Shown here: positions 46,180 through 56,785 of the stretch, in pieces | How the letters are laid out: every line of letters starts with the position of its first letter | Position numbering within the stretch: position 1 is the first letter of the stretch | From: Halodesulfovibrio aestuarii DSM 17919 = ATCC 29578 | Lineage (GTDB): Bacteria; Desulfobacterota; Desulfovibrionia; Desulfovibrionales; Desulfovibrionaceae | Reading direction: 5' to 3' | Length of the DNA: 64,000 bases | Assembly: GCF_000384815.1 (NCBI RefSeq) | Contig: NZ_ARQF01000016.1 | Span: 79,577 to 143,576, forward strand | Notes under the pieces: model-generated | Told to the model about the DNA's origin: nothing | The model's input: the letters and a program-made list of their open reading frames with translations, nothing else | Databases searched by the model: none | Position numbers and translations under genes: made by a program

Positions 46180-46956
46180 CTACCTTTTTAAATCAGCTGC
46201 ATTCGCAGGCGAACTCAGTTCTGGAAAGTTTGTCAGATCAACCTGTCCATCTACCTCGGGCATAATCATATCTGGTGCAGACAACATAGCGCCTTTTTTG
46301 ACTTTTGTCCTTTTTTCAGATGAAGAATATGCATTAGGCCGCTTATTATACATTGCCCACAAGTCACGCTGCTCACCTTTGTCTTCCCGAAGCAATACAG
46401 CAAACTCGCGTCTGTTTTTCAGCGTATATTCATGTGCAGCCATGACCACACCGTCCGCAACACGCAGCAATCTGATAGAAACATAGACTCTATATGGCGT
46501 CGGCACGTAGCTGCCTACGAGTACTACCTGCGCATTGTACTCCTTTTTCATCAATTCGGATACATCACGGCTTAAAATAAATTCACCCTCTCTCGGGATA
46601 ATGGAATATTCTTTTTTAAGACGAGACTCTAAAACCTTATATCCGAACTGGCTGATGCGGGATGCAATCTGCTGCATAACAAGTCTTCCAAGCATGGAAG
46701 AATGGCGAAGATCGTCCAGCTGAACCATGCTTGCAATAAGCACAGGGCTGTTGCGGCTCACTTTGCCGCTCATTTGCTCTGCGATCACGTCTGCTGCCAT
46801 AAAGTTCTCAGCAGAAAGTGATGAAGGCTCAAAACGCAGATCGGGCAAGGTTATAATCTGTTCAGGCGCGGGAGGTAACACGCTGCCGCGCTCCGCAAAT
46901 GCTGCCGCTGGTAACAAACATGCAACCGCTGCTAAAAGAATCAGAACGTTTCGCAT
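46180..46956 (-). CDS. FlgO-family exported protein
   Basis: A 258-residue protein with a signal peptide (MRNVLILLAAVACLLPAAAFA-ER) and a central domain matching FlgO-type outer-membrane proteins: VIAEQMSGKV, VLIASMVQLDDL, LGRLVMQQIASRISQFGYKVLE, QVVLVGSYVPTPYRVYVSIRLLRVADG. Vibrio FlgO helps stabilise flagellar outer structures, but no flagellar genes are nearby, so that role is not assumed. The C-terminal part (about 190-258) is charged and probably disordered. It starts 2 bases after the stop of the upstream lipoprotein gene. Confidence 0.82.
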   Translation of the reverse strand: MRNVLILLAAVACLLPAAAFAERGSVLPPAPEQIITLPDLRFEPSSLSAENFMAADVIAEQMSGKVSRNSPVLIASMVQLDDLRHSSMLGRLVMQQIASRISQFGYKVLESRLKKEYSIIPREGEFILSRDVSELMKKEYNAQVVLVGSYVPTPYRVYVSIRLLRVADGVVMAAHEYTLKNRREFAVLLREDKGEQRDLWAMYNKRPNAYSSSEKRTKVKKGAMLSAPDMIMPEVDGQVDLTNFPELSSPANAADLKR

Positions 46957-46958
46957 TA

Positions 46959-47624
46959 CTACTCTCCTGTAACCTTAATTGTTCGAGTAGGAAATTCTTC
47001 CACCTGATATCCACGCTCATATGGAGAAACGAAGTTAGCCTGCTGATCACCTGCTACGCGCAAAATTGAAGAGGCATGCATCACATAACGGTTATTGTAA
47101 CTCATGCCTACAGACAAGATGATAGGCCTGTCTTCATCACTTCCAGAGGGTTCATACCGCAGGGAGGCCATGTTTTTGCCCCCGCCGTATCCTTCAAGAG
47201 TATCGTTCTCACTGGAAGCACTGTTCACCGGCATAAGAGCACGGTTATCTGACGAAACAGGAAGAGTAGCATAACTCAATATGATCATTTCCTCTTCACG
47301 CTCAACCGCCACCTGTAATCCGCGGCTGATAAGCTCTGTATGCAGCAAACTGTAAAATCCTGTATCAAAGGCGCGGTCACTCAACGGACGCATATAAATT
47401 GGCTTCCCTTCAAGATCCGGTCTATCCTTAATAGATTTGGCCACGTGCTTGGCAACCTCTGCCGCCCAGTCGCTCCAATCATCCACAGCGATAAAATCTT
47501 CGTATACTACGGGCGACGTTGTACGCGCAAATGTAGCCTTCCGCCTTACTTTTAAACAACCAGCTGTTGCTAATACCAGAACAACCACAAGTGTAATTGT
47601 CCATATTCTTCTAAAATTGTGCAT
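46959..47624 (-). CDS. Lipoprotein encoded upstream of the FlgO-like gene
   Basis: A 221-residue protein with a lipoprotein signal (TLVVVLVLATAGC, lipidated cysteine C23). The mature part contains WAAEVAKHVAKSIKDRPDLEG and TELISRGLQVAVEREEEMI, a helix-strand pattern related to FlgO-like and other outer-membrane-associated domains. It is co-transcribed with the FlgO-family gene and the two probably form one envelope complex, which is inferred from adjacency. No catalytic residues recognised. Confidence 0.72.
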   Translation of the reverse strand: MHNFRRIWTITLVVVLVLATAGCLKVRRKATFARTTSPVVYEDFIAVDDWSDWAAEVAKHVAKSIKDRPDLEGKPIYMRPLSDRAFDTGFYSLLHTELISRGLQVAVEREEEMIILSYATLPVSSDNRALMPVNSASSENDTLEGYGGGKNMASLRYEPSGSDEDRPIILSVGMSYNNRYVMHASSILRVAGDQQANFVSPYERGYQVEEFPTRTIKVTGE

Positions 47625-47721
47625 GTGCGCCTCTTCACGTTAATTGTACAAATCGTCCACGAAGACGTTTTCTACCTACTTTTCGGAAGACAGCGCAGTA
47701 TCTTTAATAATCTGCTAATAC

Positions 47722-47757
47722 ACAAAAAAGGCCGGAGCAAAAGCTCCGGCCTTTAAT
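47722..47757 (-). terminator. Intrinsic terminator after groEL
   Basis: A perfect AAAGGCCGGAGC/GCTCCGGCCTTT stem with a 4-base loop, then T6 on the minus strand. It lies about 30 bases beyond the groEL stop. Confidence 0.92.
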
Positions 47758-47785
47758 AGCAATATAGCTAGATAGACTGTACTGA

Positions 47786-49453
<1,668 letters not shown>

Positions 49454-49473
49454 CTAAAGAGAGGAAAAAAATA

Positions 49474-49758
49474 TTAAGCGATAATTGCGAGAACGTCTTC
49501 TTCGCGCATTACGAGGTATTCTTCGCCGTCGATATTGATTTCGTTACCTGCATATTTGTTAAAAAGAACAACGTCGCCAACGTTAACAGTCATAGCGATG
49601 GTGTTACCATTTTCAACACGACCAGGGCCTGCAGCAACGATCTCACCGCGAGAAGGTTTTTCTTTGGCAGTGTCAGGGATGTAGAGACCGCCAGCAGTCT
49701 TCTCTTCAGCTTCAAGGCGTTTTACCAGAACTCGATCGCTCAGTGGCTTCAGATTCAT
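49474..49758 (-). CDS. groES: Co-chaperonin GroES
   Basis: A 94-residue lid of the GroEL chamber, beginning [29 protein letters not shown] with the mobile loop and ending [13 protein letters not shown] precedes the ATG. First gene of the groESL operon. No canonical CIRCE element (TTAGCACTC-N9-GAGTGCTAA) was found upstream, so control by HrcA is not supported by the sequence. Confidence 0.98.
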   Translation of the reverse strand: MNLKPLSDRVLVKRLEAEEKTAGGLYIPDTAKEKPSRGEIVAAGPGRVENGNTIAMTVNVGDVVLFNKYAGNEINIDGEEYLVMREEDVLAIIA

Positions 49759-50253
49759 AAGTATAAACCTCCAACATAATGTTACTATCTAAATTCTCGA
49801 CTGCCACATTAATATGAGCCAGCCTTGTACCCTGCCTGTAATTTGCTTAAAAACAAATGCATTACACAAAAAAAGGCAAAGCAACCAATTACTATTTAAA
49901 TCAGACCCGAGGAAGATTGTTCCATCGGGTTGCATACTTATTCAAAGCTGTCAGGGAGTATAAATCGGTTTTTATGATTGAAAAGGGGGTGAAGTAATTT
50001 TTTTTCACCTTTTTTAATCTTTTCCATAAAAAACAAACAGTTAGCAATTTTATTTTTTCTACCATATTGCCTTGTCTTCACCTGCACCACGCTGTTTGAC
50101 TACTAAGCAATGCTATGTTGTTGTGAATGGTTAGCAATACGAAACAATAAATCCCGCAAACAGGTGCACGGCTATAGCCCAAGCACAACAAACTCACAAG
50201 CACTAATCAGGCAACGTTGATTTGTACCTGCCGCTACTGGCACAATGAAAAAA
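49759..50253. other. 495-base non-coding region upstream of groESL
   Basis: It separates groES and the ABC-F gene, both on the minus strand, and must hold the groESL promoter. It contains a stem-forming inverted repeat at 49905-49930 and a T-rich GGTGAA/TTCACC hairpin near 49988-50012 that might be a weak terminator. No coding sequence was seen. Confidence 0.5.
49905..49930 (-). promoter_or_regulatory. Inverted repeat in the groESL upstream region
   Basis: ACCCGA-GGAA pairs with TTCC-TCGGGT around a 5-base loop, with one bulged A. It is not a CIRCE element. It could be an operator or a leader hairpin about 150 bases before groES. Confidence 0.35.
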
Positions 50254-52200
50254 CTATTTTTCAAGCGGTGAAAGCTCAGCAGCACGTGCTTCAACTTCTT
50301 CCCAGCGCATCATTACAGCTTCCTGCTCTTCTGCAAGAGCCTCCAGTCGCGCCGTGGTCTTTTCAAACTCTTCAGGACTGTCAGCATACAGCTGCGGGTC
50401 GGCAAGCTTGGTTTCCAATGCCCCCTGCTCTTCTTCCATGCTTTCAAGTTTAGCCGGAATTTCTTCCAACTCCTTGCGCAGCATATCCAACTCGCGCTGT
50501 TCATTATACGACAGTTTTTTCGGCTTATCAGATTCTTTTTTCGATTCAGATTTTTCCTGAACAGCTTTCCTGCTGGCTGCTTTTTCCACTTCACGATCCT
50601 GACGCTGGCGCTGCCAGTCATCATATCCACCAACGTACTCATTGATAACGCCGTCGCCTTCGAACGCCAAAGTGGAGGTCACCACGTTGTTCACAAAAGC
50701 TCGGTCATGGCTAACAATCAAGACTGTTCCTGCAAATTCTACAAGCTGCGCTTCCAGCAACTCCAATGTTTCCACATCAAGGTCGTTTGTCGGTTCGTCA
50801 AGTACCAGAACGTTACACGGCTGGGTAAACAGCTTTGCCAATAACAAACGGTTACGCTCTCCACCGGACAGCGTATTTACCGTCATATTCATCCGCTCAG
50901 GATCGAACAGAAAATCTTTCAGGTATCCGACTACATGTTTACGGACTCCGCCGATCTCAACAGTATCGTTCCCGTTTGCTACGTTATCACGTACGGACTT
51001 GTTTTCATCCAGAATATTACGCAACTGATCGAAGTATGCGACTTCAAGCTTGGTTCCGTCCTGAATTGTCCCTGCCTGTGGAGTAAGCTCACCAAGCAAT
51101 AAGCGCAGCAGTGTTGTTTTACCGATGCCGTTCGGCCCAATAAGGGCAACCTTATCACCGCGGGAAATAATCGTAGAAAAATTGTTGATTACCGGTTTGG
51201 TCGCATCCGGATATGCGTAGGTCACATGCTCTGCCTTTACTACAACCTTACCGGAACGGTCAGCCACCTGCACAGCCAGCCCCACGTTACCGGAACGATC
51301 CCTGCGCTTCGCACGTTCCTTGCGCAAGTCCTGCAATGCCCGCACGCGCCCCATATTACGGGTACGACGAGCTTTGATGCCTTTGCGGATCCAAACTTCC
51401 TCTTCTTTAAGCTTCTGGTCCATACGGCGCCATTCTTCATCTTCCGCATGCAGAACTTCTTCTTTACGAACCAGAAACGTATCGTAATCACAAGACCAGT
51501 CGGCAAGGTGCCCGCGGTCCAGTTCTACAATTCGGTTGGCTACTTTGCGTAAAAACATTCTATCGTGAGTAATAAGCACGAGAGACTTTACATAGCGCAA
51601 TAAAAATTCTTCAAGCCATGTGATAGATTCCACATCAAGATGGTTAGTAGGCTCGTCAAGCAACAACAAATCAGGCTCTGAAGCAAGCGCGCGCGCAAGC
51701 ATTGTGCGACGTTTTACCCCGCCTGATAATGATGAGAACTCTGCATCTGCATCAAGCTTCAGGTGGTTTATCACAGTCTGGATTTTTTGATGCAGCTCCC
51801 AGCCACCCTTTTCATCCAGCACGTGCTGTGCCTTGGACATAGCTGCCAACGCCGCATCCGCATCATCACCGGAATCCAGCAAAACAGAAGCGTCATGGTA
51901 CGCAGCAAGCGCCTCACCCAGTTCGCCGAGGCCGGAAGCCACTACGCTGTACACGTTACCTGTAATATCTTCAGGCACTTCCTGAGAAAGCATTGCAACT
52001 TTCAAACCCTGCTGACGTGCAACCACGCCACCATCAGGTTTAATGTCGCCGAACATAAGCTTCATAAAGGTAGATTTACCCGCGCCGTTACGACCAAGCA
52101 GGCAAACCCGCTGTCCTTCTTCAATCTGCAAACTCACACCGGACAACAGTTCCGGCCCGCTCAGAGTAAGTGAAACATTCTGTATACTTAAAAGTGCCAT
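50254..52200 (-). CDS. ABC-F family ATPase (Uup-like)
   Basis: A 648-residue soluble protein with two ABC domains and no membrane segments. The first has Walker A GRNGAGKST and signature LSGGVKRR, the second GPNGIGKTT and LSGGERNR, both with VLDEPTN(D/H)LD Walker B segments. The linker between domains is short, and the C-terminal coiled coil (about 545-648, rich in E, K and L) matches Uup, which binds branched DNA or ribosomes. ABC-F proteins regulate translation or act as antibiotic-resistance factors; Uup-like is the best fit here. Confidence 0.9.
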   Translation of the reverse strand: MALLSIQNVSLTLSGPELLSGVSLQIEEGQRVCLLGRNGAGKSTFMKLMFGDIKPDGGVVARQQGLKVAMLSQEVPEDITGNVYSVVASGLGELGEALAAYHDASVLLDSGDDADAALAAMSKAQHVLDEKGGWELHQKIQTVINHLKLDADAEFSSLSGGVKRRTMLARALASEPDLLLLDEPTNHLDVESITWLEEFLLRYVKSLVLITHDRMFLRKVANRIVELDRGHLADWSCDYDTFLVRKEEVLHAEDEEWRRMDQKLKEEEVWIRKGIKARRTRNMGRVRALQDLRKERAKRRDRSGNVGLAVQVADRSGKVVVKAEHVTYAYPDATKPVINNFSTIISRGDKVALIGPNGIGKTTLLRLLLGELTPQAGTIQDGTKLEVAYFDQLRNILDENKSVRDNVANGNDTVEIGGVRKHVVGYLKDFLFDPERMNMTVNTLSGGERNRLLLAKLFTQPCNVLVLDEPTNDLDVETLELLEAQLVEFAGTVLIVSHDRAFVNNVVTSTLAFEGDGVINEYVGGYDDWQRQRQDREVEKAASRKAVQEKSESKKESDKPKKLSYNEQRELDMLRKELEEIPAKLESMEEEQGALETKLADPQLYADSPEEFEKTTARLEALAEEQEAVMMRWEEVEARAAELSPLEK

Positions 52201-52372
52201 ATATTATCTCCAAACCGAACATACATAAAATTCAGGTCTGTGTTGTATATGGGGGAACGATAATTCGCAAGGAAGCAATCAACTGTTGATTCTTTGCTCT
52301 ACCTGATTCATGCCTCTTGGAATAACCATCTTTCGGTGGTACCATTCTCTACAAATGGAGGAATAAAACGAC

Positions 52373-52747
52373 ATGCGAGTGAAACCAATTGAAGAACTCA
52401 TCTCCGTACTTTCAGAGCAAGCCAAGCAAGTTGAACAATTAGAAAATCTGGCAGAAACTCTGATACAGGATCCACAACAGGGTCAACGTTACCGTTCCGT
52501 ATTAGAAGAAAAGGCACGCCTGCTCTCCGGACTGGCGCAACTCACACACCCCATAACTAAAAAAATGCCTACCGAAAAAGCGTCACCTGTTAAGCTTCAG
52601 CTTAGCAAATTTGCCCAAAGCGCAACTACCTCGCTGCGCATCGGGTCTCCATTCTATATGTCCGCCCTTCTTTATCCTCAAGATTACCAACAGGGGCAAC
52701 CGAACGATCTTGAGCTGTTCATTGAACAACTCAAGGACCTGCAATAA
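52373..52747 (+). CDS. Small hypothetical protein, mostly helical
   Basis: A 124-residue protein not recognised as any named family. It is helical and charged, with a Gln/Leu-rich first half (VLSEQAKQVEQLENLAETLIQ), no signal peptide and no cysteines. GGAGG lies at good spacing before the ATG and a strong terminator follows, so it looks like a real single-gene unit. Confidence 0.72.
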   Translation: MRVKPIEELISVLSEQAKQVEQLENLAETLIQDPQQGQRYRSVLEEKARLLSGLAQLTHPITKKMPTEKASPVKLQLSKFAQSATTSLRIGSPFYMSALLYPQDYQQGQPNDLELFIEQLKDLQ

Positions 52748-52749
52748 TA

Positions 52750-52786
52750 AAAAAGGATTATCCTAGTCAGCTAGAATAATCCTTTC
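52750..52786 (+). terminator. Intrinsic terminator after the small hypothetical gene
   Basis: An AAAGGATTATcCTAG/CTAGaATAATCCTTT stem with a 3-5-base loop, starting 3 bases after the stop codon. Confidence 0.82.
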
Positions 52787-52875
52787 ATTTCACACAAGAT
52801 AGTAAAGCGTAAGCCGCAAGTTTTACAAAAACGGACTCAACCCGCAGGCAAAATTTTCTGGAGAGTCCTAAAGAC

Positions 52876-53367
52876 CTAACTTTTCATGTTCACAAACTGA
52901 AGCGGAATGCCGTAATCTGCTTCACGCAGCATTGCCATTACGGCCTGAAGATCGTCTATCTTCTTGCCGGTCACGCGCAGTTGATCGTCCTGAATCTGAG
53001 CTTGTACTTTAAGCTTGGACGCTTTGATTTCTTTGACCATTTTTTTAGCAAGATCTTTTTCAATACCTTCTTTGAAAACAACTTCACGCTTGAGCGCACC
53101 TTTAGAGGTTGGCTCCGGATCCTTGAATTCAAGAATCTGCGGGTCTACTTTTCGGCGCAGGCAATGAGTTTTGAGCATTTCTGCCACTGCTTTCATCTTG
53201 AGTTCATCCCCTGCGAGGATGCTGAGGCGTTTATTGCCTTTATCAAGATTGATTTCTGTTGTTGTGCCACGGAAATCATAACGCGTTTCAACTTCTTTTT
53301 TCACGTTATTCACAGCGTTATCAAGTTCCTGCAAATCAACTTTATTCACTACGTCAAAGGATGGCAT
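52876..53367 (-). CDS. yajQ: YajQ-family nucleotide/c-di-GMP-binding protein
   Basis: A 163-residue protein with the diagnostic opening [34 protein letters not shown] and the duplicated ferredoxin-like fold ending [16 protein letters not shown]. In Xanthomonas a YajQ protein binds cyclic-di-GMP and acts as a transcription cofactor; binding by this homologue is not shown. An HD-GYP phosphodiesterase and other sensors elsewhere in the window make a c-di-GMP role plausible. Confidence 0.93.
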   Translation of the reverse strand: MPSFDVVNKVDLQELDNAVNNVKKEVETRYDFRGTTTEINLDKGNKRLSILAGDELKMKAVAEMLKTHCLRRKVDPQILEFKDPEPTSKGALKREVVFKEGIEKDLAKKMVKEIKASKLKVQAQIQDDQLRVTGKKIDDLQAVMAMLREADYGIPLQFVNMKS

Positions 53368-53381
53368 TGTATAGTCTCCTA

Positions 53382-54821
53382 CTATGACTGACTTTCGTCT
53401 GTTTCTTGAATTTTTTTCTCTTCGATTCTCAGCTTCTGAAGCTTACGCGGCGCATGCGGTTGCTTGAGCGCTGTACGTGATGCCGGACGCAACTCGAGCA
53501 CTTCCAGCTTGGTCTTTTTCTCTGCCGGTTTTGAGATAACCCGGGCTTTTGCCTGCGGGCTGCCCGGCATCGTCTGACGCGCAGGACGATTGCGGGGAGT
53601 TGCTTGTTCTGCACCAAGCATAGACCCTTTCTTACGAATACGTGCAGGACGCGGCTGCTTTTTCAGCTTGGCAGGTTTTGCGGCCGTGCTTCGTTGCTGC
53701 GCACTGTAGTCAAAATTGTCCAAGTAGCAACAGATAATCTCATCATCAAAGGCGCGCTCCAACGTTTTCATCATCGGCGCATCTTCAGGCGATACAAAGG
53801 TAAAGGCACTACCTGTGGCGCTTGCCCTACCCGTTCTACCGATACGATGAATATAGGTATCCACCGTCGGCGGGAAATCGTAATTAATAACATGAGAAAC
53901 GCAAGAAATATCCAACCCGCGGGCAGCAATGTCTGTCGCGACCAAAATTGCATACTTACCACGCCGGAACCCGCACATGGCTTCCTGCCGTCTGCGCTGA
54001 GTTAACTTACCCTGAAGACACGTTACATCAAATCCCGCCTTCCCCAGCTGTCTCCACAACCGTTTGGCACCATACCGGGTACGGACAAAGACAATGAGAG
54101 ACTGAAAATCCAATGATCGCAATATAGTCTTTAACAATGGGGTCTTCAAATGCTGTTCAACCGGATAAATTGCGTGGGAGACAGTTTCAACAGGCGCTAT
54201 TGAATCTACCTGAATATGCAAGGGATTATTCATAGCGTAATTTGCCATACGCTCAAGATCATCCGGCATAGTTGCAGAAAAAAGAAGCGTCTGTTCCCGA
54301 CCGCCAGTAAGCTGTAAAATCTGCTGAATATCTTTGATGAACCCCATATCGAGCATCATATCTGCCTCATCCAGCACCAGCATTTTTACATTGGAAAGGT
54401 CTATAGATTTACGGCGCACGTGATCAAGCAACCTTCCCGGACATGCCACTACGATATCAACATCCCCTTTTAGCTGCTGCCGCTGGGAATGCAACCCGAC
54501 ACCACCAAATATGGTAACACAGCTCAGGTCTGTCTTGCGAATCATCTGATAAATGTCGGATGAAATCTGCACCGCAAGTTCACGTGTAGGGGCTACCACA
54601 AGTGCACGGACACCACCGCCAGGACTGGTAAGCAACTTATGCAGCATAGGCAATACATACGCCAAAGTCTTACCGGTTCCGGTTCGAGCCAATCCAAGCA
54701 AATCATGCCCCGCTAAGGCAGGGGGCACTGCTTTTTCCTGAATTGGAGTAGGCACTGTAAAGCCTTGATCAGAAATAGCATCCAGTAACATTGGATGCAT
54801 AGAAAAATGAGCGAAACTCAC
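53382..54821 (-). CDS. DEAD-box RNA helicase (RhlE-like)
   Basis: A 479-residue helicase. Q motif GFTVPTPIQ, motif I ARTGTGKT, Ia [34 protein letters not shown] and [11 protein letters not shown] are all present. The C-terminal ~110 residues form a basic, K/R/P/A-rich tail (for example [14 protein letters not shown]) likely to bind RNA. A GTG at 54821 behind AAGGA gives an N-terminus ([12 protein letters not shown]) matching the family; a longer in-frame start adds 20 unrelated residues. Probably ribosome assembly or RNA decay. Confidence 0.92.
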   Translation of the reverse strand: MSFAHFSMHPMLLDAISDQGFTVPTPIQEKAVPPALAGHDLLGLARTGTGKTLAYVLPMLHKLLTSPGGGVRALVVAPTRELAVQISSDIYQMIRKTDLSCVTIFGGVGLHSQRQQLKGDVDIVVACPGRLLDHVRRKSIDLSNVKMLVLDEADMMLDMGFIKDIQQILQLTGGREQTLLFSATMPDDLERMANYAMNNPLHIQVDSIAPVETVSHAIYPVEQHLKTPLLKTILRSLDFQSLIVFVRTRYGAKRLWRQLGKAGFDVTCLQGKLTQRRRQEAMCGFRRGKYAILVATDIAARGLDISCVSHVINYDFPPTVDTYIHRIGRTGRASATGSAFTFVSPEDAPMMKTLERAFDDEIICCYLDNFDYSAQQRSTAAKPAKLKKQPRPARIRKKGSMLGAEQATPRNRPARQTMPGSPQAKARVISKPAEKKTKLEVLELRPASRTALKQPHAPRKLQKLRIEEKKIQETDESQS

Positions 54822-55030
54822 GGTACAATCCTTGAAAAACGTAATTGCAAAAAACTTGCACTGCTTCTTAACAATACCCATGAGACCCGCTTAGCGCAAT
54901 GTTTTCCGCATACATCATGCCAATTTACCTACGAAAACGCTTTCATTTTTGTGATTTTATCTGGACACCCTTGCACTCAAAAGTTATTTATTAAAATCGA
55001 TATTAGTTACCATTAACAAAAAATACTACT

Positions 55031-55975
55031 ATGAACACACTTTTTGAAAAATTTTCTCTCACATTTGAGCGTCAGCGATCAGACCTTGAAATCTCCGGCA
55101 GTCCGGAACGCTGCATTGACCGTCTTGTTGTTGAAGACGCTGACGGAACTCTATGGCTAGTGGAAAAACTTAAGGAAGCTCAGGCTGACTGGCGGAACAC
55201 AGTGGGTACACTTCTTTCGCAGTTACATGAGAAGAACGTGCCATATATTCATACTCCAGCACAATCAGCAGACGGCAATACAATTGTCATTCATGAAAAC
55301 AATCCGTACCAGATAACACCCTTTATTATAGGTACAGATCTGCCACGGCCGGAATATTGTGCAGACAAGGAGCGAGGTCAAAGGATCGGCGACTTCATCA
55401 ACGCGCTACAGTCCGCAGGAAAACAAATTTCGACACCGGAACGCTCAACGCCACCACTTCCTGAATACGTGGCAGAAACAGTAAAAACTATAAAATCACA
55501 TAGGCCGGATATTACCAAAAAGCTTAGTCCCATTCTGCCATTATTAGACTCTTTTTTTTCCGAACACGACTCCATCCCTCTTGCGTTGGCGCATGGAGAT
55601 TGCCATCCGTTGAATATTATTTGGCACAACAATGAGGTAGCGGGGGTCATTGATTGGGAATTTACCGGAGAAAAAATTGTCCTCTACGATGCAGCAAACT
55701 GCATAGGTTGCGTCGGGATAGAGCACCCTAACTGGCTGATTAATGGGCTTGTACCTGAACTTATTGCCACACTTTATACGCAGAACAAGCTGTTTGCTGC
55801 CAATATTCATCATCTCATTCCAACAGTTATTGCGTTACGATTTGCATGGCTCTCTGAATGGCTGCGCAAGCAGGACACAGAAATGCAGAACATGGAGTTG
55901 GATTACATGCGATTACTGGCTACAAGCCGCCAAGAAATAGAATCTTTCTGGAAACAACGGTACTCCATGCAGTAG
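55031..55975 (+). CDS. APH/choline-kinase-fold phosphotransferase
   Basis: A 314-residue protein of the aminoglycoside-phosphotransferase/homoserine-kinase II superfamily. The kinase motif HGDCHPLNII (H-G-D-x-H-x-x-N) and metal-binding VIDWEF are intact, near residues 188-215. Close homologues phosphorylate homoserine, choline or other small alcohols, or confer aminoglycoside resistance; the substrate here cannot be inferred. It stands between the DEAD-box helicase (divergent) and msrA, with no operon partner. No strong Shine-Dalgarno precedes the ATG. Confidence 0.82.
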   Translation: MNTLFEKFSLTFERQRSDLEISGSPERCIDRLVVEDADGTLWLVEKLKEAQADWRNTVGTLLSQLHEKNVPYIHTPAQSADGNTIVIHENNPYQITPFIIGTDLPRPEYCADKERGQRIGDFINALQSAGKQISTPERSTPPLPEYVAETVKTIKSHRPDITKKLSPILPLLDSFFSEHDSIPLALAHGDCHPLNIIWHNNEVAGVIDWEFTGEKIVLYDAANCIGCVGIEHPNWLINGLVPELIATLYTQNKLFAANIHHLIPTVIALRFAWLSEWLRKQDTEMQNMELDYMRLLATSRQEIESFWKQRYSMQ

Positions 55976-56053
55976 TTCTTTATCCTGCGGCTCATATCCC
56001 CGTACAGTTTTGACTATGCTAAACTTACGGGGAGACTCCAAAGGAGAGCATCA

Positions 56054-56662
56054 ATGGCTAGATACAAAACAAATCTTTTAGCATTACTCTTGGTGGGTGT
56101 TATGACAAGTTTTACCACACAGGCGAGTGCTGCCCCTAAAGCTTCTGCTTTTTTTGCCGGCGGTTGTTTCTGGTGTATGCAGCCTGCTTTCGACAAGGTT
56201 CACGGTGTACTGGAGACCGTCGTGGGTTACACAGGCGGTAAAACGATAGCTCCGACGTACGAACAAGTAGGTACCGGAACCACAGGGCACTTTGAAGCGA
56301 TCAAAGTTGTCTATGACCCAGAAAAAGTAACCTACGAAGGACTGCTTAAAATTTTCTGGCACAACATTGATCCGTTTGATGACAAAGGGCAGTTCTGTGA
56401 CAAAGGGCCTACATATCTCAGCGCTATTTTCTACACCAATCTGACTGAAGAAAAACTGGCTGAAGCCAGCAAAAAGAAGGTGGAAGAAAGCTTTAAACGC
56501 CCTGTAGCCACTCTCATCATTAAAGCCAATCAATTCTGGCCTGCTGAAACATACCACCAGAACTACTACACAAAAAATCCAATCCGCTATAAATTCTACC
56601 GTTACAATTGTAGAAGAGATGCCCGCCTTCTAGATATCTGGGGCCCCGACAGCAAACATTAA
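56054..56662 (+). CDS. msrA: Exported peptide methionine sulfoxide reductase MsrA
   Basis: A 202-residue reductase of methionine-S-sulfoxide with an N-terminal signal sequence (ALLLVGVMTSFTTQASA-AP), implying a periplasmic protein. The active site reads FFAGGCFWCMQPAF, with the catalytic cysteine and the extra cysteine of the GCFWC subclass, then GYTGG. The C-terminal region has YHQNYYTKNPIRYKFYRYNC, a likely resolving cysteine. AAGGAG precedes the ATG. A periplasmic reductase suits an anaerobe occasionally exposed to oxidants. Confidence 0.93.
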   Translation: MARYKTNLLALLLVGVMTSFTTQASAAPKASAFFAGGCFWCMQPAFDKVHGVLETVVGYTGGKTIAPTYEQVGTGTTGHFEAIKVVYDPEKVTYEGLLKIFWHNIDPFDDKGQFCDKGPTYLSAIFYTNLTEEKLAEASKKKVEESFKRPVATLIIKANQFWPAETYHQNYYTKNPIRYKFYRYNCRRDARLLDIWGPDSKH

Positions 56663-56671
56663 GTAAACCAT

Positions 56672-56715
56672 AAAAAACGAGCCGTTCACTTCATGAAAGG
56701 CTCGTTTTTTTTTAA
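56672..56715 (+). terminator. Intrinsic terminator after msrA
   Basis: An AAAACGAGCC/GGCTCGTTTT stem with a 13-base loop and T9. Confidence 0.88.
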
Positions 56716-56741
56716 CCTACTCGGCAAGATGGTAACCTGAA

Positions 56742-56784
56742 CAAGAAAAAAGCTGGGAGCAGATGCTTCCAGCTTTCTTTTAGA
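56742..56784 (-). terminator. Intrinsic terminator after the NYN-OST-HTH gene
   Basis: An AAAGCTGG/CCAGCTTT stem extended by AGC/GCT pairing, with a T6 run on the minus strand, directly after the stop at 56786. Confidence 0.8.
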
Positions 56785-56785
56785 G

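Noticed and set aside
45840..46180. The rpmH region as a possible replication origin.
   Set aside because: No dnaA gene and no cluster of DnaA boxes was found upstream of rpmH; only one poor TGTGTATAC-like match is present near 46115.
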